A stretch of DNA of 64,000 bases from Paraburkholderia aromaticivorans (GTDB taxonomy: Bacteria > Pseudomonadota > Gammaproteobacteria > Burkholderiales > Burkholderiaceae): assembly GCF_002278075.1 (NCBI RefSeq), contig NZ_CP022990.1, forward strand, positions 868,001-932,000, read 5' to 3'. Shown piece by piece: positions 46,061 to 56,199 of this stretch. Below the pieces are notes generated by a model. That model ran no database searches. It was not told where the DNA came from and saw only the letters and a list, made by a program, of their open reading frames with translations. Made by a program: the position numbers and the translations under genes. Position 1 is the first letter of the stretch, and each line of letters begins with the position of its first letter.

Positions 46061-47120
46061 GCTCTCGGTCGACAACCTCTTTCTGAGCTATGGCGACAAC
46101 CCGATTCTCAAAGGCGTGTCGTTCGAACTGAATCCCGGCGAAGTAGTCTGCCTGCTGGGCGCCTCGGGCAGCGGCAAGACCACGCTGCTGCGCGCGGTAG
46201 CCGGTCTCGAACAACCGTCGTCGGGTCGCATCGAACTGGACGGCAAGGCGTTTTTCGACGGCGCGGCGCATGTCGATCTGCCGGTCGAGCAGCGCTCGCT
46301 CGGGCTCGTATTCCAGTCGTATGCGCTGTGGCCGCATCGCACGGTGGCGGATAACGTCGGCTATGGATTGAAGCTGCGGCGCGTCTCGCCAGCCGAGCAG
46401 AAAAAGCGTGTGCAGGCCGCGCTCGATCAGCTCGGCCTCGGCCACCTTGCCGCGCGTTATCCGTATCAGCTTTCCGGCGGCCAGCAACAGCGTGTCGCGA
46501 TCGCGCGAGCATTGGTCTACAACCCGCCCGTGATTCTGCTCGACGAACCGCTCTCGAATCTCGACGCCAAGCTGCGCGAAGAAGCCCGCGCCTGGCTGCG
46601 CGAGTTGATCGTGTCACTCGGCCTTTCTGCGTTGTGCGTGACACACGATCAGACCGAAGCGATGGCGATGTCCGACCGCATCCTGTTGCTGCGCAACGGC
46701 CGCATCGAACAGGAAGGCACGCCCGCCGAACTGTACGGCGCGCCCCGCTCGCTCTACACCGCCGAATTCATGGGCAGCAACAACCGCATCGAGGCACGCG
46801 TGGCCGCGGTCGACGGTGAACGCGTGACGCTCGCCGGCGACGGCTGGCAACTGCAGGCGCAAGCACGCGAAGCGCTCACGGCCGGACAGCACGCGCAAGC
46901 CGTGATTCGCCTCGAACGCGTGCAGGTCGCCGACGGTCCCGGCGCGAACCGGCTCGAAGCGGACCTCATTACGTCGATGTATCTCGGCGACCGCTGGGAA
47001 TACCTGTTCCATTGCGGCGAGCTGCGCCTGCGCGCGTTCGGTCACGTGCCGCGCGCCGCCGGCCGCCACTGGATCGAATTTCCCGCCAACGACTGCTGGG
47101 CCTTCGCTCAGGCGAGCTGA
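46053..47120 (+). CDS. ABC transporter ATP-binding protein (FbpC/PotA-like)
   Basis: A 355 aa ATPase with Walker A LLGASGSGKTTLLRAVAG, signature YQLSGGQQQRVAIARALV, Walker B VILLDEPLSNLDA and switch CVTHDQTEAMAMSDR. A C-terminal TOBE-type domain covers about residues 240-350. It energises the fused permease. The eight-base overlap with the permease implies coupled translation. Confidence 0.94.
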   Translation: MDKLSVDNLFLSYGDNPILKGVSFELNPGEVVCLLGASGSGKTTLLRAVAGLEQPSSGRIELDGKAFFDGAAHVDLPVEQRSLGLVFQSYALWPHRTVADNVGYGLKLRRVSPAEQKKRVQAALDQLGLGHLAARYPYQLSGGQQQRVAIARALVYNPPVILLDEPLSNLDAKLREEARAWLRELIVSLGLSALCVTHDQTEAMAMSDRILLLRNGRIEQEGTPAELYGAPRSLYTAEFMGSNNRIEARVAAVDGERVTLAGDGWQLQAQAREALTAGQHAQAVIRLERVQVADGPGANRLEADLITSMYLGDRWEYLFHCGELRLRAFGHVPRAAGRHWIEFPANDCWAFAQAS

Positions 47121-47174
47121 GACCGGCGCCCCATCCCCAACCGAAGTAAAAAGACCAACCACAGGAGACTGTTG

Positions 47175-48251
47175 ATGAAGTGGAGCATGAAGAAGGCGGC
47201 CCTCGGCGTCACGTGCGCTGGGCTCGCCGGTATTGCAGCCGGCGCGCACGCGCAATCGAGCGTGACCTTGTACGGCATCGTCGACGCGGGTGTCGAATAC
47301 GTGAACCATGCGAGCAAAGATGGCGGTGCCGCGCGTCTCGTGTCGGGCGGCAAGAACACCTCGCGCTGGGGTTTGCGCGGCGTGGAGGATCTCGGCGGCG
47401 GCCTGAAGGCGGTGTTCCAGCTGGAAAGCGGCATCAACATCGCCAACGGCCAGTTCGACGACAGCTCCGGCGCGATCTTCGATCGCCGTGCGACCATCGG
47501 CCTGAAAAACCGCTTTGGTCAAATCACGCTCGGCCGCAATTTCACGACCACGTACGACTACATGCTGCAGTTCGACCCGATGGGTTATGCGCCGAACTAC
47601 TCGTGGGCTACCTCATCCACGGCGACGGGCGGGCGCAAGGACGGTCTGTTCTCGCGCTCGTCCAACGCGGTTCGTTATGACGGCACCTTTTCCGGCTTCA
47701 AATTCGGCGCGATGTATGGCTTCGGCAATGTGCCCGGCAGCATGAAGTCGAGTTCGAAATACGACTTCGGTTTCGGCTACGAGAATGGTCCGTTCGCCGC
47801 GGTCGCAACCTTCGACCGGCAGAATGGCGCCAACGACAGCGTAACGCCCGCCGATACCACCAACTATATTCAAGGCATTCACGCCGGCGTGAGCTACGAC
47901 TTCGGCGCCGTCAAGGCAATGGCCGGTTATCGGAACTACCGGCGCACGTTCCACACGGCCGCGCCGACGCTGCGCAGCGACATGTACTGGCTCGGCGGTC
48001 AATACGATGTGACGCCGTTCTTCTCGCTGTTCGCGGCGGTCTATCACCAGGACATCAAGGACGCGAGCGACGCCGATCCGACGCTGTTCTCGCTGCGCGC
48101 GCAGTACGCGCTGTCCAAGCGCACGGTGCTGTATATGGCGGGCGGTTATGCGATGGCCAAGCATGACAATGCGGTGAGCCTGTCACGCGATCTGACCGGC
48201 GCGGCGGATACGCAAGCGGGTGTCACGGCCGGTATTCAGCATCGGTTCTGA
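47175..48251 (+). CDS. Gram-negative porin (Burkholderiales 16-strand type)
   Basis: A 358 aa outer-membrane porin. The signal peptide (core ALGVTCAGLAGIAAGAHA, cut after AHA-Q) is followed by SSVTLYGIVDAGVEYVNHAS, LVSGGKNTSRWGLRGVEDLG and LKAVFQLESGINIANG. The last residue is Phe (IQHRF), needed for outer-membrane assembly. GGAG lies seven bases before the ATG. It sits 51 bases after the ATPase gene on the same strand, so it probably serves as the outer-membrane entry for the same solute. Confidence 0.93.
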   Translation: MKWSMKKAALGVTCAGLAGIAAGAHAQSSVTLYGIVDAGVEYVNHASKDGGAARLVSGGKNTSRWGLRGVEDLGGGLKAVFQLESGINIANGQFDDSSGAIFDRRATIGLKNRFGQITLGRNFTTTYDYMLQFDPMGYAPNYSWATSSTATGGRKDGLFSRSSNAVRYDGTFSGFKFGAMYGFGNVPGSMKSSSKYDFGFGYENGPFAAVATFDRQNGANDSVTPADTTNYIQGIHAGVSYDFGAVKAMAGYRNYRRTFHTAAPTLRSDMYWLGGQYDVTPFFSLFAAVYHQDIKDASDADPTLFSLRAQYALSKRTVLYMAGGYAMAKHDNAVSLSRDLTGAADTQAGVTAGIQHRF

Positions 48252-48465
48252 CGATTTTCGCTCGCCGAGCCGCCCGGCGACCAAGCGGACTCACTCGATG
48301 AATTCTGCTACCTGCAAAGCAGATTTTACTCAAATCAAAGGGTGCTAATGTGAAATCGCAATTGATTCGCCTACCGCGCCCACCGTGACATGAGTCCACA
48401 CTCACGGGTGTGGACGGACACCGAAACCACCTGAACAAGCCGGGTAGGGAATGTTTTACATAGCA

Positions 48466-48484
48466 AATGTGCTTGAAGCACATT
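48466..48484. promoter_or_regulatory. 19-base inverted repeat upstream of STY0301-like gene
   Basis: AATGTGCTT-G-AAGCACATT, 9-base arms around one base, 40 bases before the start of the next gene. It could be an operator or a hairpin ending the porin transcript; no T-run follows it. Confidence 0.5.
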
Positions 48485-48524
48485 CTCTTAAAGGGCGACT
48501 TGTCGGCAACGGACAGGACAATGT

Positions 48525-48863
48525 GTGACCCGTTCTATGTGGTCGAGTAAGAGCCTTTGCGTGCTGTTCTGCGCGCTCACAAGCGCCGCCGCATTGGCAG
48601 CGCCGCTTGCGTGCCCGGCCAATGTGCTCGATTCGGGAGTCCGCCATGTGTTGAGCAACGCAGCTTTGTACGACGGGCCGCCCGGCCGGACGGTGGCCCT
48701 TGCACCCTTACCCGCTGGTCGGGTAGATCGCTGGGACACCCATGAGATCGACCCATATCTCATCTGCAAATACAAGGGCACAGCCAGGACTGTAACGCTG
48801 CATGCGAAGAACGTGAGCATGTGTGCGGCAGGCATGAAACCATTCAGCGCACACTGCAAGTAA
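48525..48863 (+). CDS. STY0301-like small secreted protein
   Basis: A 112 aa protein with an N-terminal signal (LCVLFCALTSAAALA, cut before APLACPANV). The mature part holds CPANVLDSG, ALYDGPPGRTVALAPLPAG, a Trp, YLICKYKGTARTVTL and two C-terminal Cys, a pattern seen in STY0301 family proteins of unknown function. Two disulfides are plausible. GTG start; an ATG follows at 48537. The family call is from memory of its pattern. Confidence 0.65.
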   Translation: MTRSMWSSKSLCVLFCALTSAAALAAPLACPANVLDSGVRHVLSNAALYDGPPGRTVALAPLPAGRVDRWDTHEIDPYLICKYKGTARTVTLHAKNVSMCAAGMKPFSAHCK

Positions 48864-48929
48864 CACGCGGACCGCTGAAGATCGCGGTCGATCTGATTAG
48901 CCTTGATCCGCTGCGCCAGTCAGCACCCC

Positions 48930-48966
48930 AAAAAAGGCGCGTGGACATTTGCATCGCCCACGCGCC
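48930..48966 (-). terminator. Rho-independent terminator of the rhamnose transport operon
   Basis: On the minus strand, arms GGCGCGTGG and CCACGCGCC (13-base loop) are followed by six T. It lies about 60 bases after the rhaS stop. Confidence 0.82.
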
Positions 48967-49028
48967 TCGCGTTTCGTTTCCTGCCGAACGCTTTAGCCGC
49001 GCAACATCGCCCGGCATTGCATCGCCGC

Positions 49029-50036
49029 TCAGAAATTGAAGTTGTCGATATTGCTCGAATCGAACGTGGTCGGCGGTCCGAGAATGATTTCGCCTTGCGG
49101 CCCGATGGTGCGCTTGCCGAGCTTGCCCGCGTCGAACGACTCGCCTTCCTTACCGCTGATCGTGCCCGACGCCAGCGCCGCCGCGGCATAGGCAGCCAGA
49201 TAGCCGAGTTGACCCGGATCCCACAACTGGAACGCCTTCACGGTGCCGTTCTTCACAAACGCGCGCATCTGGTTCGGTGTGCCCAGACCGGTCACCGCCA
49301 CCTTCCCCTTGCTCGACGAAGTCGAAATATAACGCGCGGCTGCAGCAATGCCGACCGTGGTCGGCGCGACGATCGCCTTCAGGTTCGGGTATGCCTGCAA
49401 CAGACCTTGCGTTTCGGTGAACGACTTCTGATCGTCGTCGTTACCGTAGGCGATCTTCACGAGCTTGATCTTCGAATACTCGGGCTTTTTCAGTTCCTCC
49501 TGCATCCACTTGATCCAGGTGTTCTGATTGGTTGCGTTAGGCGTGGCCGACAGCACGGCGAACTCGCCCTCGCCGCCCATCAGTTTCGCGACCAGTTGAA
49601 CCTGGCCACGGCCGATGCCTTCCGCATTCGCCTGGTTGACGAACAGTTGCCGGCCTTCGGGCGCCGTGTCCGAGTCGAAGGTCACGACCTTGATGCCTTG
49701 CGACATCGCTTTCTTCAGATACGGCACCACCGCATTGGCGTCGTTGGCCGCGATCACGATCGCATCCTGCCGCTGCGTGATCAGCGTGTTGATGTACTGC
49801 ACCTGCGACGATGCGCCCGCATCCGAGGGTCCCACCGCTTTGCCCACGCCGCCGAATTCCTTGATCGCGCTCATGCCGCCGTCGTCGGCGATCACTTCGT
49901 AGGGGTTATTGATCTGTTTCGGCACGAATGCGATTTTCAGACCGCTTTTCAGGCCCGCCGCGGACGCGGCGCAACTGATCGCGATCAACGCGACGCAGAG
50001 CGCCGCGGCGCCGGTGTGACGGAGTGGTTTGAACAT
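49029..50036 (-). CDS. rhaS: Rhamnose ABC transporter substrate-binding protein
   Basis: A 335 aa periplasmic sugar-binding protein (family peripla_BP_4). Signal LCVALIAISCAASA is followed by LKIAFVPKQINNPYEVIADD, QRQDAIVIAANDANAVVPYL and DSDTAPEGRQLFVNQANAEG. The NPYEV and pentose/rhamnose-type segments match RhaS proteins of rhizobial and Burkholderia rhamnose importers. It is the last gene of the rhaM-lactonase-T-P-Q-S operon and is followed by a terminator. The 102-base gap to rhaQ is larger than the other gaps. Confidence 0.9.
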   Translation of the reverse strand: MFKPLRHTGAAALCVALIAISCAASAAGLKSGLKIAFVPKQINNPYEVIADDGGMSAIKEFGGVGKAVGPSDAGASSQVQYINTLITQRQDAIVIAANDANAVVPYLKKAMSQGIKVVTFDSDTAPEGRQLFVNQANAEGIGRGQVQLVAKLMGGEGEFAVLSATPNATNQNTWIKWMQEELKKPEYSKIKLVKIAYGNDDDQKSFTETQGLLQAYPNLKAIVAPTTVGIAAAARYISTSSSKGKVAVTGLGTPNQMRAFVKNGTVKAFQLWDPGQLGYLAAYAAAALASGTISGKEGESFDAGKLGKRTIGPQGEIILGPPTTFDSSNIDNFNF

Positions 50037-50138
50037 GGAGTGTCTCCTGCCTTGTTGTTGGACGTGGGGTTGTCCGGGTTATCCGGGGTTATCGATTGTT
50101 CGACTTTCTCTTCGCAGACGCGGGCATTGCCAAAGACC

Positions 50139-51155
50139 TTATAGGGAAGAAGCGGACTTCGCGATGAAACGCCGGTCGCGCGCCGCGCGCCAGCGGGCCA
50201 CCAGATTCGGTATCAGTACCGATGCCAGCAGCAGCACGCCGGTGACGATGGTGAGCGTTTCGCTGGACACGTCGTCGAGCGTCAATGCGTTTTTCAGCAC
50301 GCCGATAATCAGCAGCGACAGCAGCACGCCGATCATCGAACCGCGTCCGCCGAAAATACTCACGCCGCCGAACAGCACCGCCGCGATCACCGACAACTCG
50401 AAACCCTCGCCGTTGTCGCCGCGCGCGCTGGTGAAGCGCAGCGTATAGACCACGCCCGCCAGCGCGCTCATGGCGCCTGACAACACGAACAGACGCAAGC
50501 GGATCTTCGCCACTTCGATGCCGGAAAACGCCGCGGCGGTCGGATTCGCGCCGATCGCATAGAGACTGCGGCCGAATGCCGTGGACTGCAGCAACACGGT
50601 GAACACCGCCGCGCCGACGATCACGATCGCAAACGGCAGCGGTATGAAACTCGCACCCACGGTGTCCATGCCGAACGCCGTGTAAGCGGCCGGAAAATCC
50701 GCCACTGCCTGATCGCCGAGCAGCACATAGGCGAGGCCGCGAAACAGCGCCAGCGTGCCGATCGTGACCGCGAGCGAAGGCAGATTGAGCTTGACGATCA
50801 CGAGACCGTTCAGCAGGCCCGCCAATGCGCCGGCAATCAACACGAGCACGATTACGAGCGGCATCGGCAACCCCATGTGCCACAGCACGCCCATCAACGC
50901 GCTGGATGCGCCGAGCACCGAGGCCACCGACAAATCGATTTCGGCCGCGACGATGATCAACGTCATCGGCAACGCCATCAAGGCGATCTCGGTGAGATCC
51001 GCCAGCACGTTGCTCAGGTTCGCGCCGGTGAGAAAGACCGGAGACAGCAAGCGGCCGAGCACGAGCGAGAGAATCAGCACGATCACCAGCAGCGCTTCCC
51101 ACTGCAGCGGGGTTTCGCGTTTGCGCGTGAGCAGCGCGGAATCGGGTTTAGCCAT
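50139..51155 (-). CDS. rhaQ: Rhamnose ABC transporter permease
   Basis: A 338 aa permease of the ribose-type (BPD_transp_2) family with 8-10 helices; LADLTEIALMALPMTLIIVA, AAEIDLSVASVLGASSALMG and VSIFGGRGSMIGVLLSLLII are family landmarks. It overlaps rhaP by eight bases and forms the second half of the channel. Confidence 0.9.
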   Translation of the reverse strand: MAKPDSALLTRKRETPLQWEALLVIVLILSLVLGRLLSPVFLTGANLSNVLADLTEIALMALPMTLIIVAAEIDLSVASVLGASSALMGVLWHMGLPMPLVIVLVLIAGALAGLLNGLVIVKLNLPSLAVTIGTLALFRGLAYVLLGDQAVADFPAAYTAFGMDTVGASFIPLPFAIVIVGAAVFTVLLQSTAFGRSLYAIGANPTAAAFSGIEVAKIRLRLFVLSGAMSALAGVVYTLRFTSARGDNGEGFELSVIAAVLFGGVSIFGGRGSMIGVLLSLLIIGVLKNALTLDDVSSETLTIVTGVLLLASVLIPNLVARWRAARDRRFIAKSASSL

Positions 51156-52206
51156 GATCGCGTTTCCTCATCATGCGTTTGGCGACGGAACGGGCCAGCA
51201 AGGTATCGGCGGTAATCGCGGCGACGATCAACGCGCCTTCGATGGCCTGCTCCCAGAACGGCGACACGTGCAGCACCACCAACGCGATGCTGATCACGCC
51301 GAGCACGAGCGCGCCGAGCGTGGCGCCGAGAATCGTGCCGACACCGCCCGTAATCGCGACACTGCCCACCACGGCGGCGGCCACCACCTGCAATTCGATG
51401 CCCTTCGCGGTGCTGGCATCCACGGTGCCGAAGCGCGCCAGCCACAACGCGCCCGCAAAACCGGCAATCGCGCCGGAGAGCAGAAAACCCGCCATTACGC
51501 GACGCTCGACGTTCACGCCGGCCAGTCGCGCGGCCTCCGGATTCGAGCCGATCGCGTAGTGTTCACGGCCGCCGCGAAACTGCTTCAGATACACGGCGAG
51601 ACCGGCCAGCACGACGATCGCGATCAGCGCGAGCGTCGGAATGCCGAGCAGCGTGCCGGTGGCAAGCCGGGAAAACGCATCGGGCAGACTGGTGGCGTTG
51701 ATCTGTCCGCCATGCACCCAGGCATAGTCCGCACCGCGAAAAATGTACAGCGTGGACAGCGTCGCCACCAGCGACGGCACACGCCCCACCGCGACGAGCA
51801 GCGCGTTGATGCTGCCCGCCACGAGGCCGATCGCGAGCCCCGCCGCCAACGCGACGATCACCGGCATCTGCGGAAACGCGACATACAGACTGCCGACCGC
51901 ATACGCGCTGATCCCGACCGTGGACCCGACCGAGAGATCGATATGCCGCATCAGAATGACCACGGTCATGCCGGCCGTCAGCAGACTGATGATCGACACG
52001 TTCAGCAGCACGTCGCGCAGGTTCTGCAGATTCAGAAACTGCGGCTTTGCGAGCCCCGTGCCAGCGATCAGCAGAATCAGCACGACGAAGAGCGTCGTTT
52101 CGCGGCTCTTCGCAATGCTCGCGGCAAAGCCGCCGGGCGAACTCGCCGCGCGCTTCGCGACCGGCGGATGGACCGGCGCGGGATGGGTGGAAGAATGGCG
52201 CATCAT
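51148..52206 (-). CDS. rhaP: Rhamnose ABC transporter permease
   Basis: A 352 aa ribose-type permease. A polar N-terminal stretch of about 35 residues precedes [40 protein letters not shown], and the [20 protein letters not shown] loop. The start overlaps the rhaT stop (ATGA) and its end overlaps rhaQ by eight bases, so the transport genes are tightly coupled. Confidence 0.9.
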   Translation of the reverse strand: MMRHSSTHPAPVHPPVAKRAASSPGGFAASIAKSRETTLFVVLILLIAGTGLAKPQFLNLQNLRDVLLNVSIISLLTAGMTVVILMRHIDLSVGSTVGISAYAVGSLYVAFPQMPVIVALAAGLAIGLVAGSINALLVAVGRVPSLVATLSTLYIFRGADYAWVHGGQINATSLPDAFSRLATGTLLGIPTLALIAIVVLAGLAVYLKQFRGGREHYAIGSNPEAARLAGVNVERRVMAGFLLSGAIAGFAGALWLARFGTVDASTAKGIELQVVAAAVVGSVAITGGVGTILGATLGALVLGVISIALVVLHVSPFWEQAIEGALIVAAITADTLLARSVAKRMMRKRDHG

Positions 52207-53762
52207 GCGGCGTGTCCCAACGGTGGAATCGGTTGACCGGCCGGGCCCGGGCGGCCGACGGTTTGGCCCAGCGCGGCCGCCATGATGCGTTCCTCGTCGG
52301 CGTCGGCGCGCGCGATATCCGCGCTGATACGGCCCTCGTGCATCACCAGCACGCGGTCGGCCATGCCCAGCACTTCCGGCAATTCGCTCGAGATCATCAG
52401 CACCGCCATGCCGTCGCGCACCAGGTCGGCGAGCGCGCCATACACCTCGGCCTTGGCGCCGACGTCGATACCGCGCGTGGGTTCGTCGATGATCAGCACT
52501 TTCGGCCCGGTTGCCAGCCATTTGCCGAGCACCACCTTCTGCTGATTGCCGCCCGACAGCGTGCCGACCGGCGCGTTGGGGTCGCCTGCCTTCAGGCGCA
52601 GGCGCGTGCCCCATTGATTGGCGAGCTGCGTCTCGCTGCGCGCGGAGATGAGGCCGTGTTTGACGAGCCGCCCGAGCACCGTCATCGACGCATTGCGCGC
52701 GATGCTCAATTCCAGCGCGAGCCCTTGCTGCCGGCGGTCCTCCGGCACCAGCGCCAGTCCGGCGCGCACCGCGGCGGCGGGGCGCCCCGCCGTCAGACGC
52801 TCGCCGGCAATCCAGATTTCGCCGGAGTCGAGCGGATCGATGCCGAAGATCGCCCGCGCGACTTCGCTACGCCCCGCGCCGACGAGTCCGGCCAACGCCA
52901 CGATCTCGCCGGCGCGCACGTCGAAGGAAATATCCTTGAAGACGCCTACGCGCGTGAGGCCGCGTACCGAGAGGCGCACGTCGCCCGGCGGCCGGTCCGC
53001 CTTCGGATAGAACGTTTCGAGGTCGCGCCCGACCATTTTCGCCACGATCGATTCGGTGTTGAGATCGGCGGTCTGGCCGTCGAAAACTTTCGCGCCGTCG
53101 CGCATGATCGTGACGCGCTGTGTCAGCGCGAATACTTCGTCGAGGCGGTGCGTGATGAAGAGAATCGCCACGTCGCGCTCGCGCAGCTTGCGCACGATCG
53201 CAAAGAGCCGTTCCACTTCGGGCAGCGACAACGCGGCAGTGGGCTCGTCCATGATGAGCACGTTGGCGTTCAACGACAACGCCTTGGCAATTTCGATCAC
53301 CTGCTGATCGGCGATCGACAAACCGCGCACCAGCTGATCGGCACGCAGATCGACGCCGAGCGACGCCAGCAGGCCGTCCACCTCGCTGCGCATCGCGTCG
53401 TACTGAATGCGGCCGATCCGGTCGACCGGCTGCCGCCCCATGAAGATGTTCTCGGCGATCGACAGATCGAAGAACAGCGTCGGCTCCTGATAGATCACCG
53501 CGAGCCCCGCATCACGAGCTTCGGCGGGTGTCGCAAAGCGGCGCGCCACGCCGTCCACCAGCAATTCACCGGTGTCGGGCTGATGTACGCCCGCGAGAAT
53601 CTTCACGAGGGTCGATTTGCCCGCGCCGTTTTCGCCGAGCAAGGCATGCACTTCGCCCGGCCATAGCGCGAGATCGCCGTCGGATAGCGCGCGAACCCGC
53701 CCGAATGATTTACTCGCATGCCGCAGTTCGAGCCTCGGCACAGCGGATGTGGGTTGCTGCAC
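52203..53762 (-). CDS. rhaT: Rhamnose ABC transporter ATP-binding protein
   Basis: A 519 aa sugar ATPase with two tandem ABC domains. The first has Walker [17 protein letters not shown] and [16 protein letters not shown]; the second has [33 protein letters not shown] and [16 protein letters not shown]. This is the RbsA/RhaT type. The GTG start has AGGAGA eight bases upstream; upstream ATG starts do not. It follows the lactonase gene by 35 bases. Confidence 0.92.
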   Translation of the reverse strand: MQQPTSAVPRLELRHASKSFGRVRALSDGDLALWPGEVHALLGENGAGKSTLVKILAGVHQPDTGELLVDGVARRFATPAEARDAGLAVIYQEPTLFFDLSIAENIFMGRQPVDRIGRIQYDAMRSEVDGLLASLGVDLRADQLVRGLSIADQQVIEIAKALSLNANVLIMDEPTAALSLPEVERLFAIVRKLRERDVAILFITHRLDEVFALTQRVTIMRDGAKVFDGQTADLNTESIVAKMVGRDLETFYPKADRPPGDVRLSVRGLTRVGVFKDISFDVRAGEIVALAGLVGAGRSEVARAIFGIDPLDSGEIWIAGERLTAGRPAAAVRAGLALVPEDRRQQGLALELSIARNASMTVLGRLVKHGLISARSETQLANQWGTRLRLKAGDPNAPVGTLSGGNQQKVVLGKWLATGPKVLIIDEPTRGIDVGAKAEVYGALADLVRDGMAVLMISSELPEVLGMADRVLVMHEGRISADIARADADEERIMAAALGQTVGRPGPAGQPIPPLGHAA

Positions 53763-53797
53763 GGCGTGTCTCCTTCCTGTTCGCGTTTCAATGCCCT

Positions 53798-54691
53798 TCA
53801 GATGCGGTAGCAACGTTCTGCATTCCGGCAAAACAGCGCCTCTTTTTCAGCGACGCTCGCGCCCTCGACAATCGACGCATACGCATGCCACAGATCCGCG
53901 TAAGAGCCGAACAGCCGGTCGACCGGAAAGTTCGAGGCGAACATTGCGCGTTCCACGCCGAACGTGTCGATGGTTTCGAGCACGTAAGGCCGCAGGCTTT
54001 CAACGGTCCACCGATGATCGAACATAGCGAGTCCGCTGATCTTCACGGCGACATTGGGGCAACCCGCGAGCAGGCGCATGCCGTCTCGCCATGCGCGATA
54101 GCCGGCCACGCTGCTGCGGTCCACGAACATGCCCGCGTGGTTGATCACGAACTGCGTGTCGCCATGCGAGCGCGCCAACGCTGCCGCTTCTTCCATCTGT
54201 GACGGATACAGTTGCAGATCAAACGACATGCCGTAACGGCGCAGCAACGCGAAGTGCTCGCGCCATTGCGGCTCGCGCATGAAATGACGGCCGACATAAT
54301 CGAACAGCCTGTTCTCATGCATGTTGAGAATCTGCCGGATGCCACGCGTATTGGCGAACGACGCATGCGCTTCGAGCAAAGCCGGCGCGTTCGGCGCGGA
54401 CAGGTCAACGGCGGCGACGATCGCGTTCGGCATGCCACGCGACGCGTTGCGATCCGCGATGGATTGCAGCCAGCGTGTTTCTTCGACAGGATCGGCGGGA
54501 TCGTGATTTGCTTCCACGTGCACGAGTTTCAGCACTTCGATGTCGCCCGCCTCGCCCAGCAGATCATCCAGCAGGTAGTCGTGCTTCAGCTCACGCGCGT
54601 CCCCCACGAACGAGACGCCCGGATTCTCCAACCACGGATAACGATGCGTTTTCAGATCCCACAAATGGATATGTGAATCGACCACCTGCAT
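53798..54691 (-). CDS. Amidohydrolase_2 family lactonase (probable L-rhamnono-1,4-lactonase)
   Basis: A 297 aa TIM-barrel hydrolase. It starts [20 protein letters not shown] with the HxH metal motif, and has [28 protein letters not shown] and [20 protein letters not shown] with the conserved Asp. This family includes L-fuconolactonase and L-rhamnonolactonase. Placed directly after rhaM and before the transporter genes, it should hydrolyse L-rhamnono-1,4-lactone to L-rhamnonate. L-fucono-lactone activity cannot be excluded. Confidence 0.85.
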   Translation of the reverse strand: MQVVDSHIHLWDLKTHRYPWLENPGVSFVGDARELKHDYLLDDLLGEAGDIEVLKLVHVEANHDPADPVEETRWLQSIADRNASRGMPNAIVAAVDLSAPNAPALLEAHASFANTRGIRQILNMHENRLFDYVGRHFMREPQWREHFALLRRYGMSFDLQLYPSQMEEAAALARSHGDTQFVINHAGMFVDRSSVAGYRAWRDGMRLLAGCPNVAVKISGLAMFDHRWTVESLRPYVLETIDTFGVERAMFASNFPVDRLFGSYADLWHAYASIVEGASVAEKEALFCRNAERCYRI

Positions 54692-54730
54692 GCGACACCC
54701 TCCGTCCGGTGTAGATCGTTTCGAGTCGGA

Positions 54731-55054
54731 TCAGCTCAACGAATTCAGATGAAAGACCGGTTCGAGCGGCTGCTGAAGCGGCGTGTGATCCGGGGCCGTC
54801 TGCATGATGTCAGCCATGTAATCCCACCATTTGCGCATCACGTCGAGTTGCGGCAACGCGTCCATGGTGTGATGGGTATTTCGCGTCAGTATGGCGAAAA
54901 GGTGGTGCGAGTCCGGGTCGAAGAAGATCCGGTAATCGCGCACCCCGGCGTTGTGCAATGCGTCAACCAGTTCAGGCCAGATTTGCGCGTGACGTCGTTC
55001 GTATTCCTCGCGCATGCCGGGGTTGAGCACCATCCGGAAAGCGATTGTTTCCAT
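54731..55054 (-). CDS. rhaM: L-rhamnose mutarotase
   Basis: Interconverts alpha and beta L-rhamnose. The 107 aa length and motifs [49 protein letters not shown] and [12 protein letters not shown] are diagnostic; His and Trp residues of the active site are present. It is the first gene of the transport operon, starting 77 bases after the predicted -10 region at 55109. The start at METIAF matches family members. Confidence 0.94.
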   Translation of the reverse strand: METIAFRMVLNPGMREEYERRHAQIWPELVDALHNAGVRDYRIFFDPDSHHLFAILTRNTHHTMDALPQLDVMRKWWDYMADIMQTAPDHTPLQQPLEPVFHLNSLS

Positions 55055-55108
55055 TGCGGCCTGTCTCCCGTCGTATTCGGGCGCCTTCTCGGAGAAGCGC
55101 CTGATGCG

Positions 55109-55154
55109 ACTATAATTCCTGCGTCGATAGCATCTCAATCCGTTGTTGGGATTG
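55109..55154 (-). promoter_or_regulatory. rhaM operon promoter with LysR-box candidate
   Basis: Minus-strand TTGAGA (55133-55138) and TATAGT (55109-55114) are 18 bases apart. The inverted repeat CAATCC-N7-GGATTG (55136-55154) overlaps the -35 and may bind the divergent LysR protein. A plus-strand TATAAT lies at 55111. Confidence 0.55.
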
Positions 55155-55185
55155 GGCGATCCACAAACCGAATCGCACCCGACCC

Positions 55186-56184
55186 ATGAGCCAACCCTCA
55201 GCAACTGTCGCACTCGTCAATCGGCTCAAGTTCAAACACCTCGCGTTGCTCGTCGCGCTCGACGACGCGCGCAATCTCCATCAGGCCGCCGAGGCCGTCA
55301 ATGTGGCCCAGCCGAGCGCGAGCCGCATGCTCGGCGATATCGAAGAAGCGTTCGGCTTCCTGCTGTTCGAGCGCAACGCGCGCGGCATGACGCCCACGCC
55401 GCTCGGGGTCGTCACGCTGGCGTATGCGCGGCGCGCGCTGGCCGAGCTGACCCGTTTCGCCGAAGATCTCGACGTCAAGCGCCGCGGCGGTCATGGGCAA
55501 CTGACGGTCGGCGCGATCATGGGCGCCGCGCCCGATCTGCTCGCCATGGCGGTCGCGGCGCTGAAAACCGAAAGCCCGTTGCTGAACGTGCGCATTCTCG
55601 GCGAAACGAGTGACCAGGTCGTGCAATTGCTGCATCGCCGCGAAGTCGACCTGGCGCTCGGGCGCCTGACCAGTCCGCTGCAACACAACGATTTCAGTTT
55701 CGAGCCGCTCGCGCGCGAGACCTTGCTGCTGGTGGTGCGTGCTGTGCATCCGCTCGCACAGCGCGCGCGTCTTGGCTTGCGTGAACTGATCGACTGGCCA
55801 TGGGTCGCGCAGCCTGTCACCAGTCCCGCGCGGGTGCTGTTCGAAGAGGAACTGGCGCGCGCGGGACTCGCCACGCCGGTCAACCTGACCGAATGCGCGT
55901 CGATCTTCGCCACGCTGCAATTGCTCGAGAACTACGACGCGGTGGCGATGCTGCCCGAGTCGGTGGTGCGCGATCATTTGCGCGGCAAGCTGCTGGTCGC
56001 GCTGCCGCTCGAAATCGGCAAGAGCCTCGCGGGCTTCGGCATTCTCACGCGCAAGGAAGAACCGCTCGCCGAACCGGCGCTGCGCTTCATCGATCTGTTG
56101 CGTGGTTTCTCCCACAAGCTCGCGCGCGACGACGCCGCGCCGGCATCGGACGCTCTGATCGCGGCTTCGGCTCCCGTGCACTGA
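55186..56184 (+). CDS. LysR family transcriptional regulator of the rhamnose region
   Basis: A 332 aa regulator. The N-terminal helix-turn-helix is [20 protein letters not shown] with [20 protein letters not shown]; the rest is a periplasmic-binding-like effector domain ([18 protein letters not shown]). It resembles the GbpR/galactose-binding-regulator branch of sugar regulators. It is divergent from the rhaM operon and convergent with the SDR gene at 56200, so it sits between the two halves of the rhamnose genes and probably controls them. Confidence 0.9.
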   Translation: MSQPSATVALVNRLKFKHLALLVALDDARNLHQAAEAVNVAQPSASRMLGDIEEAFGFLLFERNARGMTPTPLGVVTLAYARRALAELTRFAEDLDVKRRGGHGQLTVGAIMGAAPDLLAMAVAALKTESPLLNVRILGETSDQVVQLLHRREVDLALGRLTSPLQHNDFSFEPLARETLLLVVRAVHPLAQRARLGLRELIDWPWVAQPVTSPARVLFEEELARAGLATPVNLTECASIFATLQLLENYDAVAMLPESVVRDHLRGKLLVALPLEIGKSLAGFGILTRKEEPLAEPALRFIDLLRGFSHKLARDDAAPASDALIAASAPVH

Positions 56185-56199
56185 AATCGGCATTGCGCG

